Made by a program: the position numbers and the translations under genes
The notes under the pieces: model-generated
Seen by the model: only the letters and a program-made list of their open reading frames with translations
Told to the model about the DNA's origin: nothing
Databases searched by the model: none
Shown here: piece by piece, positions 20,838 to 28,899 of the stretch
Position numbering within the stretch: the first letter of the stretch is position 1
Layout: the number at the start of each line of letters is the position of its first letter
Origin: Erythrobacter litoralis HTCC2594
GTDB taxonomy: Bacteria > Pseudomonadota > Alphaproteobacteria > Sphingomonadales > Sphingomonadaceae
DNA length: 64,000 bases
Assembly (NCBI RefSeq): GCF_000013005.1
Contig: NC_007722.1
Span: 315,501 to 379,500 of the forward strand
Reading direction: 5' to 3'

Positions 20838-21746
20838 TTACGCCAGCGTCAGGAGGCGAAATTCGGCAAAGGGGGCCGATTCTTGCGCTTCGGCCAGCGG
20901 CGCGCTGCTTGCCGATACAAAGCCTGCAGCCTCGAATGCAGTCGCCCACGCATCTTCATCCGCCGCGGTTCTGCAAGCGGCTTCCAGCGATGCGATCCGC
21001 CCCATTTCATTGGCGGCCTGCACGCCGATCTGATCGAGTGTCGCCGCGAGTTGGGCAGCCGGGACATGTGCCGGGGCCAGCAAGGTGCGCCGCACCGCTT
21101 CGGAAATTTCCCACGCTGCTGATTGCGGCCCGAAGCGATGCGCGCCTTCCTGCACCGCCTGCGTGATTTCCATCGGGACGGCAGCTACGCCGCCTGCGCG
21201 CAAGGCGAGACTTCGCTTGGCAACGCCGATGACATCCTTGCGCTCCAATGCCCAGCCGATCTGCATCCGCCGCGCTTTGTTGTGGGCGAGGATCGGGCCC
21301 TCGAGCCGGTGCGTCATCAGCGCCACCGTGCCGCCCGGCGCCAGCACGCGCGCAATCTCATGCGCGGTCTTGGCCATATCGCCATATTCAAAGCCGAACT
21401 GGCTTACGACAGCTTCGAAACTTCCATCATCGAACGGCAGCTCTTCCATGGGAATGCCGGATTTGACTGTCGTGCCTTTCGGCGGGGGCGGCAGGCTCGG
21501 CGCCAGATCGACGCCTGTGCATTCCAGGTCGGGCCGGGTGTCGAGCATCCAGCGCATCACCCGGCCGTCGCCCGTGGCCAGATCCAGCACGCGCGCGCCT
21601 TGCGGCAAGTCGGCTGCGAAGCCGTGCCACGCTTCTTGCTGGACTGCGTCGATGCCGCGCCAGCCTTCTGGCAGACACCCACCGCGCTGCTGCCCGCTTT
21701 GCCGGGCCCAGAAGTCGCCCCAGGCTGCTTCGCTGTCGTGTGCCAT
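20838..21746 (-). CDS. SAM-dependent methyltransferase (class I)
   Basis: A 302-residue cytosolic protein with the SAM-binding motif I VLDLATGDG (53-61), an acidic residue ending strand 2 (CTGVDLAP), and motif IV/V-like segments (FDDGSFEAVVSQFGFEY, then RVLAPGGTVAL), as in methyltransferase family 11/25. The substrate is not evident. Its ATG lies 4 bp after the stop codon of the TPR-oxygenase gene, so it is the last gene of a three-gene operon whose first two products are 2-oxoglutarate oxygenases. That suggests successive modification of one target, which is inference only. Confidence 0.88.
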   Translation of the reverse strand: MAHDSEAAWGDFWARQSGQQRGGCLPEGWRGIDAVQQEAWHGFAADLPQGARVLDLATGDGRVMRWMLDTRPDLECTGVDLAPSLPPPPKGTTVKSGIPMEELPFDDGSFEAVVSQFGFEYGDMAKTAHEIARVLAPGGTVALMTHRLEGPILAHNKARRMQIGWALERKDVIGVAKRSLALRAGGVAAVPMEITQAVQEGAHRFGPQSAAWEISEAVRRTLLAPAHVPAAQLAATLDQIGVQAANEMGRIASLEAACRTAADEDAWATAFEAAGFVSASSAPLAEAQESAPFAEFRLLTLA

Positions 21747-21750
21747 CGTC

Positions 21751-23433
21751 TCAGTCCTCGCGAGTTACGACGTCGAAAGCAACCGTCATCCGCCGCGACG
21801 GCCCGAAGGGCGTGGTGCCGTGATAGAGCGTGCTGGGAAACAGTGCGAGGTGGCCGACCTTGGGTTCGATCACGCGGACCGGCCCCAGATCGACACGCAG
21901 GTCGGGGGCAGGGCGGCCCACTTCGAGGTCGCCTTCGCCCTTGCCGCGCCCCTCCGGCAGTTCGAGGTAGCAGGCGGAGCTGACGATCCCCTGCGGATGG
22001 ATATGCGCGGTATGATGATCCCCGCCACCCAGCAGTCGCACCGACCAGGAGCCGAGGATCCGCCACGGCGTCTCGCGATGCCGCAACAGCGGATGTGCCT
22101 CGTCGAGCGGCGGCAGGCCGCTGCGATAGTTTTCCAGCGTCGCAAGGATCGCGTCTTGCAGCGCCGCGAATTCCGGTTCGGTGCGGTGAAACAGGATGCC
22201 GCGCGTCTGCGACCCGCCGCGCAGCGACTGGCCCAAGGGCATGGGGGAATTATCGTGCAGTTGATGAAGCTTGGCGATGGCTGGCGGCAGCACGCTATCG
22301 GCCTCGACCAGCGGCTCGAGCCCGACCAGACCCTCCTGCTCGTGCAGCCACGCCGCGCGATCGTCGCCCTCCAGCCGCCACGCGATTCCGCGCAGCGCCC
22401 AGGCGGAAATATCCCAGGGTTGCTCCGCCAGCGCCCTGTCCAACGCAGCGTGCGCGCGGTCGACCTGCCCCAGCCGCAAGCGATGCCGGGCTTCCTGCAC
22501 GAAGCGGTCCGCGCTTTCCAAGGCGAGTTCGGCGAAGATTGTGTCCGCCCGAGCATCATCGCCCGCGGCCCCGGCATTCACCGCTTCGAGAAGAGCGAAT
22601 TGCGGGATCTGCGGAAACCGCTGGCGCGCCTCTGCGGCGACGTTTGCCGCGTCTGCCGCGTAGTCCAGCCCGGCGAGCACGGAGATGTGATCGGCAGGGA
22701 TGTTGGGATCCTGCTGCACGCTCATCGCTGCCAATGTGTAGTGGTTGCACCACTCCTTGTCGCCCGCGGCGTGGCGGAGCTGGGCGAGGAAGCGCAGCCC
22801 TTCGAGCCAGTGCGGCGCCTGCTCGACCAATTGCTCTGCGATCTCGCGCGCGCCCTGCCGATCGCCGGCGACATCGAGCGCCTGCGCCTTCGCAAGCCAG
22901 ATGTCCGCATCGCCTGAATTGACCGCCAACGCGGCATCGACCCGCGCCACCGCATCGGCCTCGCCGCGTTCGATCGCGGTTCGTGCCCGTCCGTGCAACC
23001 CGCGCGCATGGTTCGGATCGAGCGCGAGGCACAGATCGTACCACTCGGCTGCTGCTGCAGGATTGCCCGCTTGCCGCTCCGCCGCAGCCCTGGCTGAGCA
23101 GTAGCGCACGGCCTCCCGTCCCTGGTTTTCGAACGGAGCCATCGCAGCAACGGCTGCCTGTGGTTTGCCGCTGCCGCACAGGGCAATGCTGAGATTTATG
23201 GCGAAATCGACCGTACTTGGGCGAGCCTCAAGCGCGGCGGCGAAGAATTCGGCGGCCTTGGCCGGGTCACCCTGCCGGATGCAGACATTGCCTGCGCTGT
23301 TGAGCAGGTCGGCATGGCCGGGATGCGCCTTCAGCCCCTCTTCGAGAATGGTGAGCGCCTCGGCAGGATTGCCGGCGCGTTCGGCAGCAACCGCGCGGGC
23401 GTGGAAATCCTGCGGGGCGGGGGCGCTGCTCAC
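21751..23433 (-). CDS. TPR protein with C-terminal 2OG-Fe(II) oxygenase domain
   Basis: A 560-residue protein. The GTG at 23433 overlaps the upstream stop codon as GTGA, which decides the start. About residues 5-370 are helical TPR-like repeats (for example GNVCIRQGDPAKAAEFFAAA, and GNPAAAAEWYDLCLALDPNH). The C-terminal 200 residues match the putative 2OG-Fe(II) oxygenase family: H477-I-H479-P followed by a YLELP strand, then LFPSTLYH (His538) and RMTVAFDV, which supply the iron ligands and the 2-oxoglutarate Arg. TPR repeats usually bind a protein partner, so a protein substrate is plausible. Overlap with the prolyl hydroxylase gene and a 4-bp gap to the methyltransferase imply translational coupling. 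Confidence 0.88.
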   Translation of the reverse strand: MSSAPAPQDFHARAVAAERAGNPAEALTILEEGLKAHPGHADLLNSAGNVCIRQGDPAKAAEFFAAALEARPSTVDFAINLSIALCGSGKPQAAVAAMAPFENQGREAVRYCSARAAAERQAGNPAAAAEWYDLCLALDPNHARGLHGRARTAIERGEADAVARVDAALAVNSGDADIWLAKAQALDVAGDRQGAREIAEQLVEQAPHWLEGLRFLAQLRHAAGDKEWCNHYTLAAMSVQQDPNIPADHISVLAGLDYAADAANVAAEARQRFPQIPQFALLEAVNAGAAGDDARADTIFAELALESADRFVQEARHRLRLGQVDRAHAALDRALAEQPWDISAWALRGIAWRLEGDDRAAWLHEQEGLVGLEPLVEADSVLPPAIAKLHQLHDNSPMPLGQSLRGGSQTRGILFHRTEPEFAALQDAILATLENYRSGLPPLDEAHPLLRHRETPWRILGSWSVRLLGGGDHHTAHIHPQGIVSSACYLELPEGRGKGEGDLEVGRPAPDLRVDLGPVRVIEPKVGHLALFPSTLYHGTTPFGPSRRMTVAFDVVTRED

Positions 23434-24173
23434 CGGTCGCGCAGCCAGCCGGTGATGGCATAGCGCCCCAGCGGCGCGAAGGGCGCCACGATACTGACCG
23501 AATGCGGCTGCGGCACCAGCAGCAGGTTGAGCGAGTTGAAGCGCGGCAGGAAGCCCTGTTCGATGTTGCCATCCTCGTCCAGGAATTGGAGATACCCACC
23601 CCAGTCGGGATGCCAGTCGTCGATGGTGAAGTTCATCACGTAGGCGACCTTCCACCCCTCGGCGACGTGGCTGTCGATATGGCGCCCGAGGAAGTGCTGC
23701 CTGGCGTAGAGCGTCGCCTGCCCATCGGCCTTAACCAGATCGTCGAAACCGGTGATGTCGCGCGCCAGCTGGATGAAGTCCGGCGCGTTGATGTATTCGA
23801 GGATAAGCTCGTGCGGGCTGCCCGGGTTCCAGCCTTCCTGCACCGCCTGCAGGATCGGATATTGCGCATAGCGGAAAGCGTACTTGCCTTGCGCTGCTGC
23901 CTTGTCGGTGGCTGCGCCCAGTGCCTGCGCGCGCTGCTGTCCTTCGCGGGTGTTCATCTGCTGCGGCAGGACCTGCTGCGGCCCGTCCTGCCCCGAGCCG
24001 TCGGCCTGCATTGCGAGGCCCCACGGCGTTGCCGTCTGCAGGATCGAACGGATTTCTTTGGCCGTTTCTTCTGTGAGAAAATCGCGCACCTGCACGCGCG
24101 TGTCGTGTGCGAAACGCGCCGCCAGTTCGGCCCGGTCCAGGTCCGGATTAATCTCGAAGAGCTTCTTCGCCAT
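23430..24173 (-). CDS. 2-oxoglutarate/Fe(II) prolyl hydroxylase-like protein
   Basis: A 247-residue protein beginning MAKKLFEINPDL at ATG 24173; the in-frame sequence upstream is not protein-like. The double-stranded beta-helix core has the full ligand set: H165-I-D167 and H224 for iron, R237 for 2-oxoglutarate (in GRYAITGW). The arrangement HxD ... PQPHSV ... RYAITGW is that of the Tpa1/Ofd1 and prolyl 4-hydroxylase-like group, whose known members hydroxylate prolines in ribosomal or translation proteins. First gene of the operon with the TPR-oxygenase and the methyltransferase; divergent from the thiolase gene. Confidence 0.9.
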   Translation of the reverse strand: MAKKLFEINPDLDRAELAARFAHDTRVQVRDFLTEETAKEIRSILQTATPWGLAMQADGSGQDGPQQVLPQQMNTREGQQRAQALGAATDKAAAQGKYAFRYAQYPILQAVQEGWNPGSPHELILEYINAPDFIQLARDITGFDDLVKADGQATLYARQHFLGRHIDSHVAEGWKVAYVMNFTIDDWHPDWGGYLQFLDEDGNIEQGFLPRFNSLNLLLVPQPHSVSIVAPFAPLGRYAITGWLRDR

Positions 24174-24268
24174 GTTCCCGCCGCGCTTTATGCCTATGCG
24201 CTTCGGCTTGGCAACCGGATGGTGCACCGCGAGCGGAAAACACGGTCCAGAAACCCGGTTGACGCAAA

Positions 24269-24285
24269 CGTAAGGTCACCTTACG
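24269..24285. promoter_or_regulatory. Perfect 17-bp palindrome, probable operator
   Basis: CGTAAGGT-C-ACCTTACG is a perfect palindrome with 8-bp arms, 36 bp before the thiolase ATG, in the divergent region. A TTGACG box (24259-24264) just upstream could be the -35 element, so a bound protein would cover the promoter spacer. No second copy was noticed in the window. Confidence 0.6.
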
Positions 24286-24321
24286 CGAGTGGCAAATCGC
24301 AACGTATCGAGAGGAATGCCC

Positions 24322-25494
24322 ATGACCACCGCCTATATCGTCGAAGCCGTTCGTACCGCGGGGGGCCGTCGTGGAGGCCGCCTGGCCGGTGTCCACCCGG
24401 TCGACCTGCTGGCGAAATCGCTCGATGCGGTGGTCGAGCGCAGCGGAGTGGATCCGGCGGCCATTGACGATGTGGTGACCGGCTGCGTCAGCCAGGCTGG
24501 TGAGCAGGCGATGCAGGTTGGCCGCATGGGCGTGCTGGCCTCCAAGCACCTGCCGCAATCGACCCCGGCGGTGACGATCGATCGCCAGTGCGGTTCGTCG
24601 CAGCAGGCGATCCAGTTCGCGGCGCAAGCGGTGATGAGCGGGACGCAGGATGCGGTGATCGCCAGCGGCGTCGAAAGCATGAGCCGGGTGCCGATGGGCT
24701 CGAACGCGACCTTCCACATGAAGGAAGGGCTGGGCCATTACAAATCGCCGGGCCTCGAAGAGAAATACCCGAAGGTTCAGTTCAGCCAGTTCATGGGCGC
24801 GGAAATGATCGCCAACAAGCATGGCTTCGACAAGGACCAGCTCGACAGCTTCGCGCTCGGCAGTCATGCGAAGGCGATCAAGGCGACCGAAACCGGCGCT
24901 TTCAAAGCCGAGATCGTCCCGGTCGAAGTGGAAACACCCGAAGGCGAGCAGATGCACACTGTGGATGAAGGCATCCGCTTCGATGCCACTTTGGACGGCA
25001 TTGCCGGCGTCAAGCTGATCAGCACGGAAGGAAAGATCACCGCCGCCACCTCCAGCCAGATCTGCGACGGGTCGAGCGCTGTGCTGGTGGTGAGCGAGGA
25101 ATTCCTCAAGACCCACAACCTCACCCCGCTGGCGCGCATTCACAACCTGACGGTGACGGCCGGTGATCCGGTCATCATGCTGGAAGAGCCGCTGTTCGCC
25201 ACGGACAAGGCGCTGGAGCGCGCGGGCATGAAGATCGACGATATCGATCTTTACGAAGTCAACGAAGCCTTTGCGCCGGTGCCGCTGGCGTGGCTCAAGC
25301 ACACTGGCGCGGACCCGGACAAGCTCAACGTCCATGGCGGCGCGATCGCGCTAGGCCACCCGCTGGGGGCTTCCGGCACCAAGCTGATGGCGACACTCGT
25401 CCATGCGCTCAAGCGCCATGACAAGAAGTACGGCCTGCAGACGATGTGCGAAGGCGGCGGTGTCGCCAATGTGACGATTGTCGAGGCGGTTTAG
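24322..25494 (+). CDS. Thiolase (acetyl-CoA C-acyltransferase family)
   Basis: A 390-residue thiolase of normal length; ATG 24322 follows GAGAGGAATG. Catalytic residues are all present: nucleophile Cys90 (DRQCGSSQQA), His346 in GGAIALGHPLGASG, and Cys376 in MCEGGG. It cleaves 3-ketoacyl-CoA with CoA or runs in reverse. The neighbours downstream, an SDR dehydrogenase and a crotonase-fold enzyme, are the other steps of acyl-CoA beta-oxidation, so a degradative role is likely; whether for fatty acids, branched acids or sterol side chains cannot be told. Its promoter carries a perfect palindrome (24269-24285). Confidence 0.95.
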   Translation: MTTAYIVEAVRTAGGRRGGRLAGVHPVDLLAKSLDAVVERSGVDPAAIDDVVTGCVSQAGEQAMQVGRMGVLASKHLPQSTPAVTIDRQCGSSQQAIQFAAQAVMSGTQDAVIASGVESMSRVPMGSNATFHMKEGLGHYKSPGLEEKYPKVQFSQFMGAEMIANKHGFDKDQLDSFALGSHAKAIKATETGAFKAEIVPVEVETPEGEQMHTVDEGIRFDATLDGIAGVKLISTEGKITAATSSQICDGSSAVLVVSEEFLKTHNLTPLARIHNLTVTAGDPVIMLEEPLFATDKALERAGMKIDDIDLYEVNEAFAPVPLAWLKHTGADPDKLNVHGGAIALGHPLGASGTKLMATLVHALKRHDKKYGLQTMCEGGGVANVTIVEAV

Positions 25495-25517
25495 GGTCTA
25501 GCCGGACTTACCCAATC

Positions 25518-25618
25518 CCGTTCGGGCTGAGCCTGTCGAAGCCCCGTCCTTTTCTTCGGGTGCGCGGTTCCAAAAAGAAGTACGGCCCTTCGACAGGCTC
25601 AGGGCGAACGGTTTTTTT
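25518..25618 (+). repeat. REP-type inverted repeat that may also act as terminator
   Basis: Arms at 25518-25541 and 25588-25611 are 24 nt long and complementary at 22 positions. The core, TTCGACAGGCTCAGGGC, is a well known kind of dispersed extragenic palindrome in many proteobacterial genomes. The 46-nt centre contains no gene. Seven T follow the right arm, so the structure could end transcription from the thiolase gene; it lies between thiolase and SDR. Confidence 0.8.
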
Positions 25619-25636
25619 GTGTTTCAGGAGAGAATA

Positions 25637-26422
25637 ATGGAAGTATCAGCCAACACCCCCGCCGTCGTGACCGGTGGTGCATCGGGCCTCGGCGAGGCCA
25701 CCGCCCGCGCGCTCGCTGCCAAGGGCGCGAAGGTCGCCATCTTCGACATGAACGAAGAGAAGGGCGAAGCCGTCGCCAAGGATATCGGCGGCGTGTTTTG
25801 CAAGGTCAATGTGACCAGCGATGAAGAGGTCGACGCCGGTTTCGCCAAGGCCCGCGACGCGCACGGGCAGGAGCGCATCCTGGTCAACTGCGCCGGCATC
25901 GGCAATGCGATCAAAACCGCCAGTCGCGACAAGCAGACCGGTGAAATCAAGCATTTCCCGATTTCGGCTTTCGACTTCGTGATCCAGGTGAACCTGATCG
26001 GCACCTTCCGCTGCATCGCCAAGTCGGCCGCCGGGATGATGAGCCTCGACCCGCTTTCGGACGAAGGCGATCGCGGCGCTATCGTGAACACCGCTTCGGT
26101 CGCGGCTGAAGACGGGCAGATGGGCCAGGCCGCCTATTCGGCATCGAAGGGCGGCGTCGTCGGCATGACCCTGCCGATCGCGCGCGACCTCATGCGCGAA
26201 GGCATCCGCGTGAATACCATCCTGCCGGGCATCTTCAACACTCCGCTGATGAACGCCGCCCCGCCGCAGGTGAAGGAAGCGCTCGCCGCCAGCGTCCCGT
26301 TCCCCAAGCGGCTCGGCAATGCGGAAGAATACGCCAATCTCGCCATGTGCATGATCGAGACCGGCTATTTCAACGGCGAGGACGTCCGCTTGGACGGCGC
26401 CATCCGCATGGCACCGCGGTAA
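25637..26422 (+). CDS. SDR family dehydrogenase, likely 3-hydroxyacyl-CoA dehydrogenase type
   Basis: A 261-residue short-chain dehydrogenase; ATG 25637 is preceded by AGGAGA. The NAD-binding motif is TGGASGLGEA near the N-terminus, NCAGIG marks the fourth strand, and the catalytic Tyr167-x3-Lys171 lies in AYSASK with a Ser about 13 residues before. The sequence around IVNTASVAAEDGQMGQ and the C-terminal GYFNGEDVRLDGAIRM resemble 3-hydroxyacyl-CoA dehydrogenase type 2 (HSD17B10-like). Position between thiolase and crotonase genes supports the beta-oxidation assignment. Asp after the second strand (FDMNEE) favours NAD over NADP. Confidence 0.9.
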   Translation: MEVSANTPAVVTGGASGLGEATARALAAKGAKVAIFDMNEEKGEAVAKDIGGVFCKVNVTSDEEVDAGFAKARDAHGQERILVNCAGIGNAIKTASRDKQTGEIKHFPISAFDFVIQVNLIGTFRCIAKSAAGMMSLDPLSDEGDRGAIVNTASVAAEDGQMGQAAYSASKGGVVGMTLPIARDLMREGIRVNTILPGIFNTPLMNAAPPQVKEALAASVPFPKRLGNAEEYANLAMCMIETGYFNGEDVRLDGAIRMAPR

Positions 26423-26474
26423 GGATGGACTTTCCTACAGATAGGGCGAGCGCTAGCTTGTCGACATGATATAC

Positions 26475-26527
26475 GCAGCGCCCCGCATTCCCCTGTTTCG
26501 GCAGCGGAATCGGGGCGCTGCTTTTTT
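26475..26527 (+). terminator. Rho-independent terminator after the SDR gene
   Basis: GCAGCGCCCCG (26475-26485) pairs with CGGGGCGCTGC (26511-26521), with an inner ATTCC/GGAAT extension, then six T. Confidence 0.92.
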
Positions 26528-26593
26528 CGGCATTGGACCGTGTAACATGCGGTCCATGTGTTCGCCCGATGCGATGAATGGAGAGGCTTCGCG

Positions 26594-27466
26594 ATGACCG
26601 ACTACACCCAGATCCTCGTCGACAAGGCGGATGGCATCGCCACCGTCACGCTCAACCGTCCGGAGAAGATGAACGCTTTCACCGGCACGATCATGAGCGA
26701 GATCATCACGGCGATGGACGATCTCGACGAGGACGACGATGTCCGCGCGGTGATCTTCACCGGGGCCGGAGACCGGGCCTTCTGTGCCGGGGCCGACCTG
26801 ACGCCCGAAGGCGGGGGTCGCGTGTTCTCCGACCCCAACGAAGTCGATGACCTGTCCGACGAGCGCGTGCGCGACGGCGGCGGGCGGCTGACGCTGCGGC
26901 TGTTCGACAGCAAGAAGCCGCTGATCGCGGCCTGCAACGGCGCGGCGGTGGGGGTCGGTTCGACCATGCAATTGCCGATGGATATCCGCCTTGCGAGCGA
27001 CAACGCGCGCTACGGCTTCGTCTTTGCGCGGCGCGGGATCGTGCCGGAAGCGGCGTCGAGCTGGTTTCTGCCCAAGCTCGTCGGCATCAGCCAGGCGCTG
27101 GAGTGGTGCTATTCGGGCCGGGTGTTCGATGCGCAGGAAGCGCTCGCCGGGGGCCTGGTGCGTTCGGTCCATCCGCAGGCCGAACTGATGGACGTGGCGC
27201 GCGGGATTGCACGAGAAATCGCCGACAACACCTCGGCTGTTTCGGTGTCGATGACCCGCGCGATGATGTGGCGCCTGCCGTCGGGCGATCACCCGATGGA
27301 CGCGCACCGCATCGATAGCCGCGCGATCTATCGCCTGTCTCGGGGCAAGGATGCGGCGGAAGGTATCGCCAGCTTCCTCGAGAAGCGCGAACCGAACTAT
27401 CCCGGCAAGGTCAGCGAAGACATGCCGGACTTCTATCCCTGGTGGGACCAGCCCGAATACAAGTGA
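26594..27466 (+). CDS. Crotonase-fold protein (enoyl-CoA hydratase/isomerase family)
   Basis: A 290-residue protein with ATG 26594 behind GGAGAGGC. Crotonase landmarks are NRPEKMNAF, the oxyanion-hole segment FCAGADL (63-69), and a second one at NGAAVGVGST. Aligning by eye to rat enoyl-CoA hydratase, the positions of both hydratase Glu residues hold non-acidic residues here (Thr124 and Phe144), while Glu152 in IVPEAASS sits where delta3,delta2-enoyl-CoA isomerases keep their single catalytic Glu. An isomerase or another crotonase reaction is therefore more likely than plain hydration. It ends 10 bp before the mtnP gene. Confidence 0.88.
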   Translation: MTDYTQILVDKADGIATVTLNRPEKMNAFTGTIMSEIITAMDDLDEDDDVRAVIFTGAGDRAFCAGADLTPEGGGRVFSDPNEVDDLSDERVRDGGGRLTLRLFDSKKPLIAACNGAAVGVGSTMQLPMDIRLASDNARYGFVFARRGIVPEAASSWFLPKLVGISQALEWCYSGRVFDAQEALAGGLVRSVHPQAELMDVARGIAREIADNTSAVSVSMTRAMMWRLPSGDHPMDAHRIDSRAIYRLSRGKDAAEGIASFLEKREPNYPGKVSEDMPDFYPWWDQPEYK

Positions 27467-27476
27467 GATCGCACAC

Positions 27477-28346
27477 ATGAGCAATTGGCATATCGGCGTC
27501 CTTGGCGGATCGGGTCTGTACGAGGGGATCGCGCTGGAAGAACAGCAGGAGATCGAGGTTTCCTCACCGTTCGGCGCACCTTCCGGCCCGGTCACTACCG
27601 GGCGAATCGGCGATGTGCGGCTGACCTTTCTTGCACGCCACGGGGCCGGGCACCGCCTGTCGCCCGACAGCGTCAATTATCGCGCCAATGTGGATGTGAT
27701 GAAGCGCTGCGGGGTGACGGACCTGCTCGCGATCAGCGCGATCGGGAGCCTGCGCGAGGAGCTGGCACCCGGCAGTTTCGTGGCCGTCGACCAGTTCATC
27801 GATCGCACGCTGGGCAGCAGACCGTCCAGCTTCTTCGGCGTAGGGCTGGTGGGGCATGTCGCGCTCTCCGATCCGGTCTGCACAAGACTGTCGGGCCTCG
27901 CCGCCGACGCTGCCGAAGCGGCGGGCGCAACTGTGCATCGCGGCGGGACCTATTTGGCAATGGAGGGTCCGCAATTCTCGACCCGCGCCGAAAGCCGCAT
28001 GTACCGCGCGTGGGGCGGAGACGTCATCGGGATGACGGGCATGCCCGAGGCCAAGCTCGCGCGCGAAGCGGAGCTGCCGTACGCCATGCTCGCCATGGTC
28101 ACCGATTACGACAGCTGGCGCGATGACCAGGCGGGCGTAGAGACGGTCGATATCCTCAAGGTTCTGCAGGCCAATGCGGATATGGCAAGAAAGACCATGT
28201 TACAGCTGGTCTCGTCGTTACCCGCTACGCGCGAGCCAAGTCCGCATGACACCGCACTCGAATATGCGATCTTGACCACGCCGGAGCAGCGCGATCCGGT
28301 GCTCGTCGCCAAGCTCGATGCCGTAGCCGGACGGGTGCTGGGGTAA
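27477..28346 (+). CDS. mtnP: S-methyl-5'-thioadenosine phosphorylase
   Basis: A 289-residue purine phosphorylase family member. The phosphate and substrate motifs are intact: GGSGLYEG near the N-terminus, FLARHGAGH, the MEGPQFSTRAE block, MTGMPEAKLARE and TDYDSW. The last, with its second Asp, and the overall length point to methylthioadenosine phosphorylase, which splits MTA to adenine and methylthioribose-1-phosphate. It follows the crotonase gene by 10 bp, so the two are probably cotranscribed although their functions are not obviously linked. No strong ribosome binding site is visible before ATG 27477. Confidence 0.92.
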   Translation: MSNWHIGVLGGSGLYEGIALEEQQEIEVSSPFGAPSGPVTTGRIGDVRLTFLARHGAGHRLSPDSVNYRANVDVMKRCGVTDLLAISAIGSLREELAPGSFVAVDQFIDRTLGSRPSSFFGVGLVGHVALSDPVCTRLSGLAADAAEAAGATVHRGGTYLAMEGPQFSTRAESRMYRAWGGDVIGMTGMPEAKLAREAELPYAMLAMVTDYDSWRDDQAGVETVDILKVLQANADMARKTMLQLVSSLPATREPSPHDTALEYAILTTPEQRDPVLVAKLDAVAGRVLG

Positions 28347-28370
28347 AGCAAGCCTGCGCTTGCCAAGTGG

Positions 28371-28862
28371 ATGGTTTCGTTGGAAACTAGTGTCATGGCC
28401 AGCGACATGACTCATGCCCCGGTCCTTGCGGACTTTCTGCCCTACCAGCTCTCGATCGCATCCAATGCGGTCAGTGGGCGCATTGCCGAACTTTACCAGG
28501 CGCGCTTCGAGCTCAAGATCAGCGAATGGCGGATCATGGCGGTGTTGGGGGAGGCCGACGCCCTGACCCAGCGCGAACTGGCTGCCCGCACTCTGATGGA
28601 CAAAGTGGCGGTGAACCGAGCGTGCAAGGTGCTGGAGGATCGGGGCCTCGTCGCGCGTCGCCCCAACGAGGAAGACGGTCGTTCTCACCATGTCGCGCTG
28701 ACCGGCGAGGGGCGGGAGATCTACGGCCAGATCATGCCGCTCGCGCGCGATGTCGAGCGGCAATTGCTGGAGCCCTTCGCTGAAGAAGAACGCGATATGC
28801 TGCGCGACCTGCTCGGGCGCTTGCGCGAAGCCTCGCTCAAAATAGAAGCGGCGGGAGACTAG
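28371..28862 (+). CDS. MarR family transcriptional regulator
   Basis: A 163-residue winged-helix regulator. The recognition helix region is LTQRELAARTLMDKVAVNRA and the wing is PNEEDGRSHHVALT, with dimerisation helices at both ends. The start is uncertain: ATG at 28371, 28395 and 28407 are in frame; an inverted repeat (28374-28387) overlaps the first, and none has a strong ribosome binding site. Conserved sequence of the family begins near THAPVLADFLPY, which would suit 28407. It could control the acyl-CoA genes upstream, itself, or both; the sequence does not settle this. Confidence 0.88.
   Translation: MVSLETSVMASDMTHAPVLADFLPYQLSIASNAVSGRIAELYQARFELKISEWRIMAVLGEADALTQRELAARTLMDKVAVNRACKVLEDRGLVARRPNEEDGRSHHVALTGEGREIYGQIMPLARDVERQLLEPFAEEERDMLRDLLGRLREASLKIEAAGD
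28374..28387. promoter_or_regulatory. Small inverted repeat at the marR start, possible autoregulatory operator
   Basis: GTTTC-GTTG-GAAAC lies across the first candidate start codons of the MarR gene. MarR proteins commonly bind short palindromes at their own promoter. The arms are only 5 bp, so chance is possible. A second repeat, GCAAGC-CTGC-GCTTGC (28348-28363), lies just upstream. Confidence 0.3.
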
Positions 28863-28874
28863 GTCCCCCGCCGC
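28848..28874. terminator. Hairpin between convergent genes
   Basis: GCGGCGGG (28848-28855), inside the 3' end of the MarR gene, pairs with CCCGCCGC (28867-28874), followed by TTGCCTTCTTCC. It may end transcription of marR; the T run is poor. Confidence 0.5.
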
Positions 28875-28899
28875 TTGCCTTCTTCCCGAGGAGGAAGGG

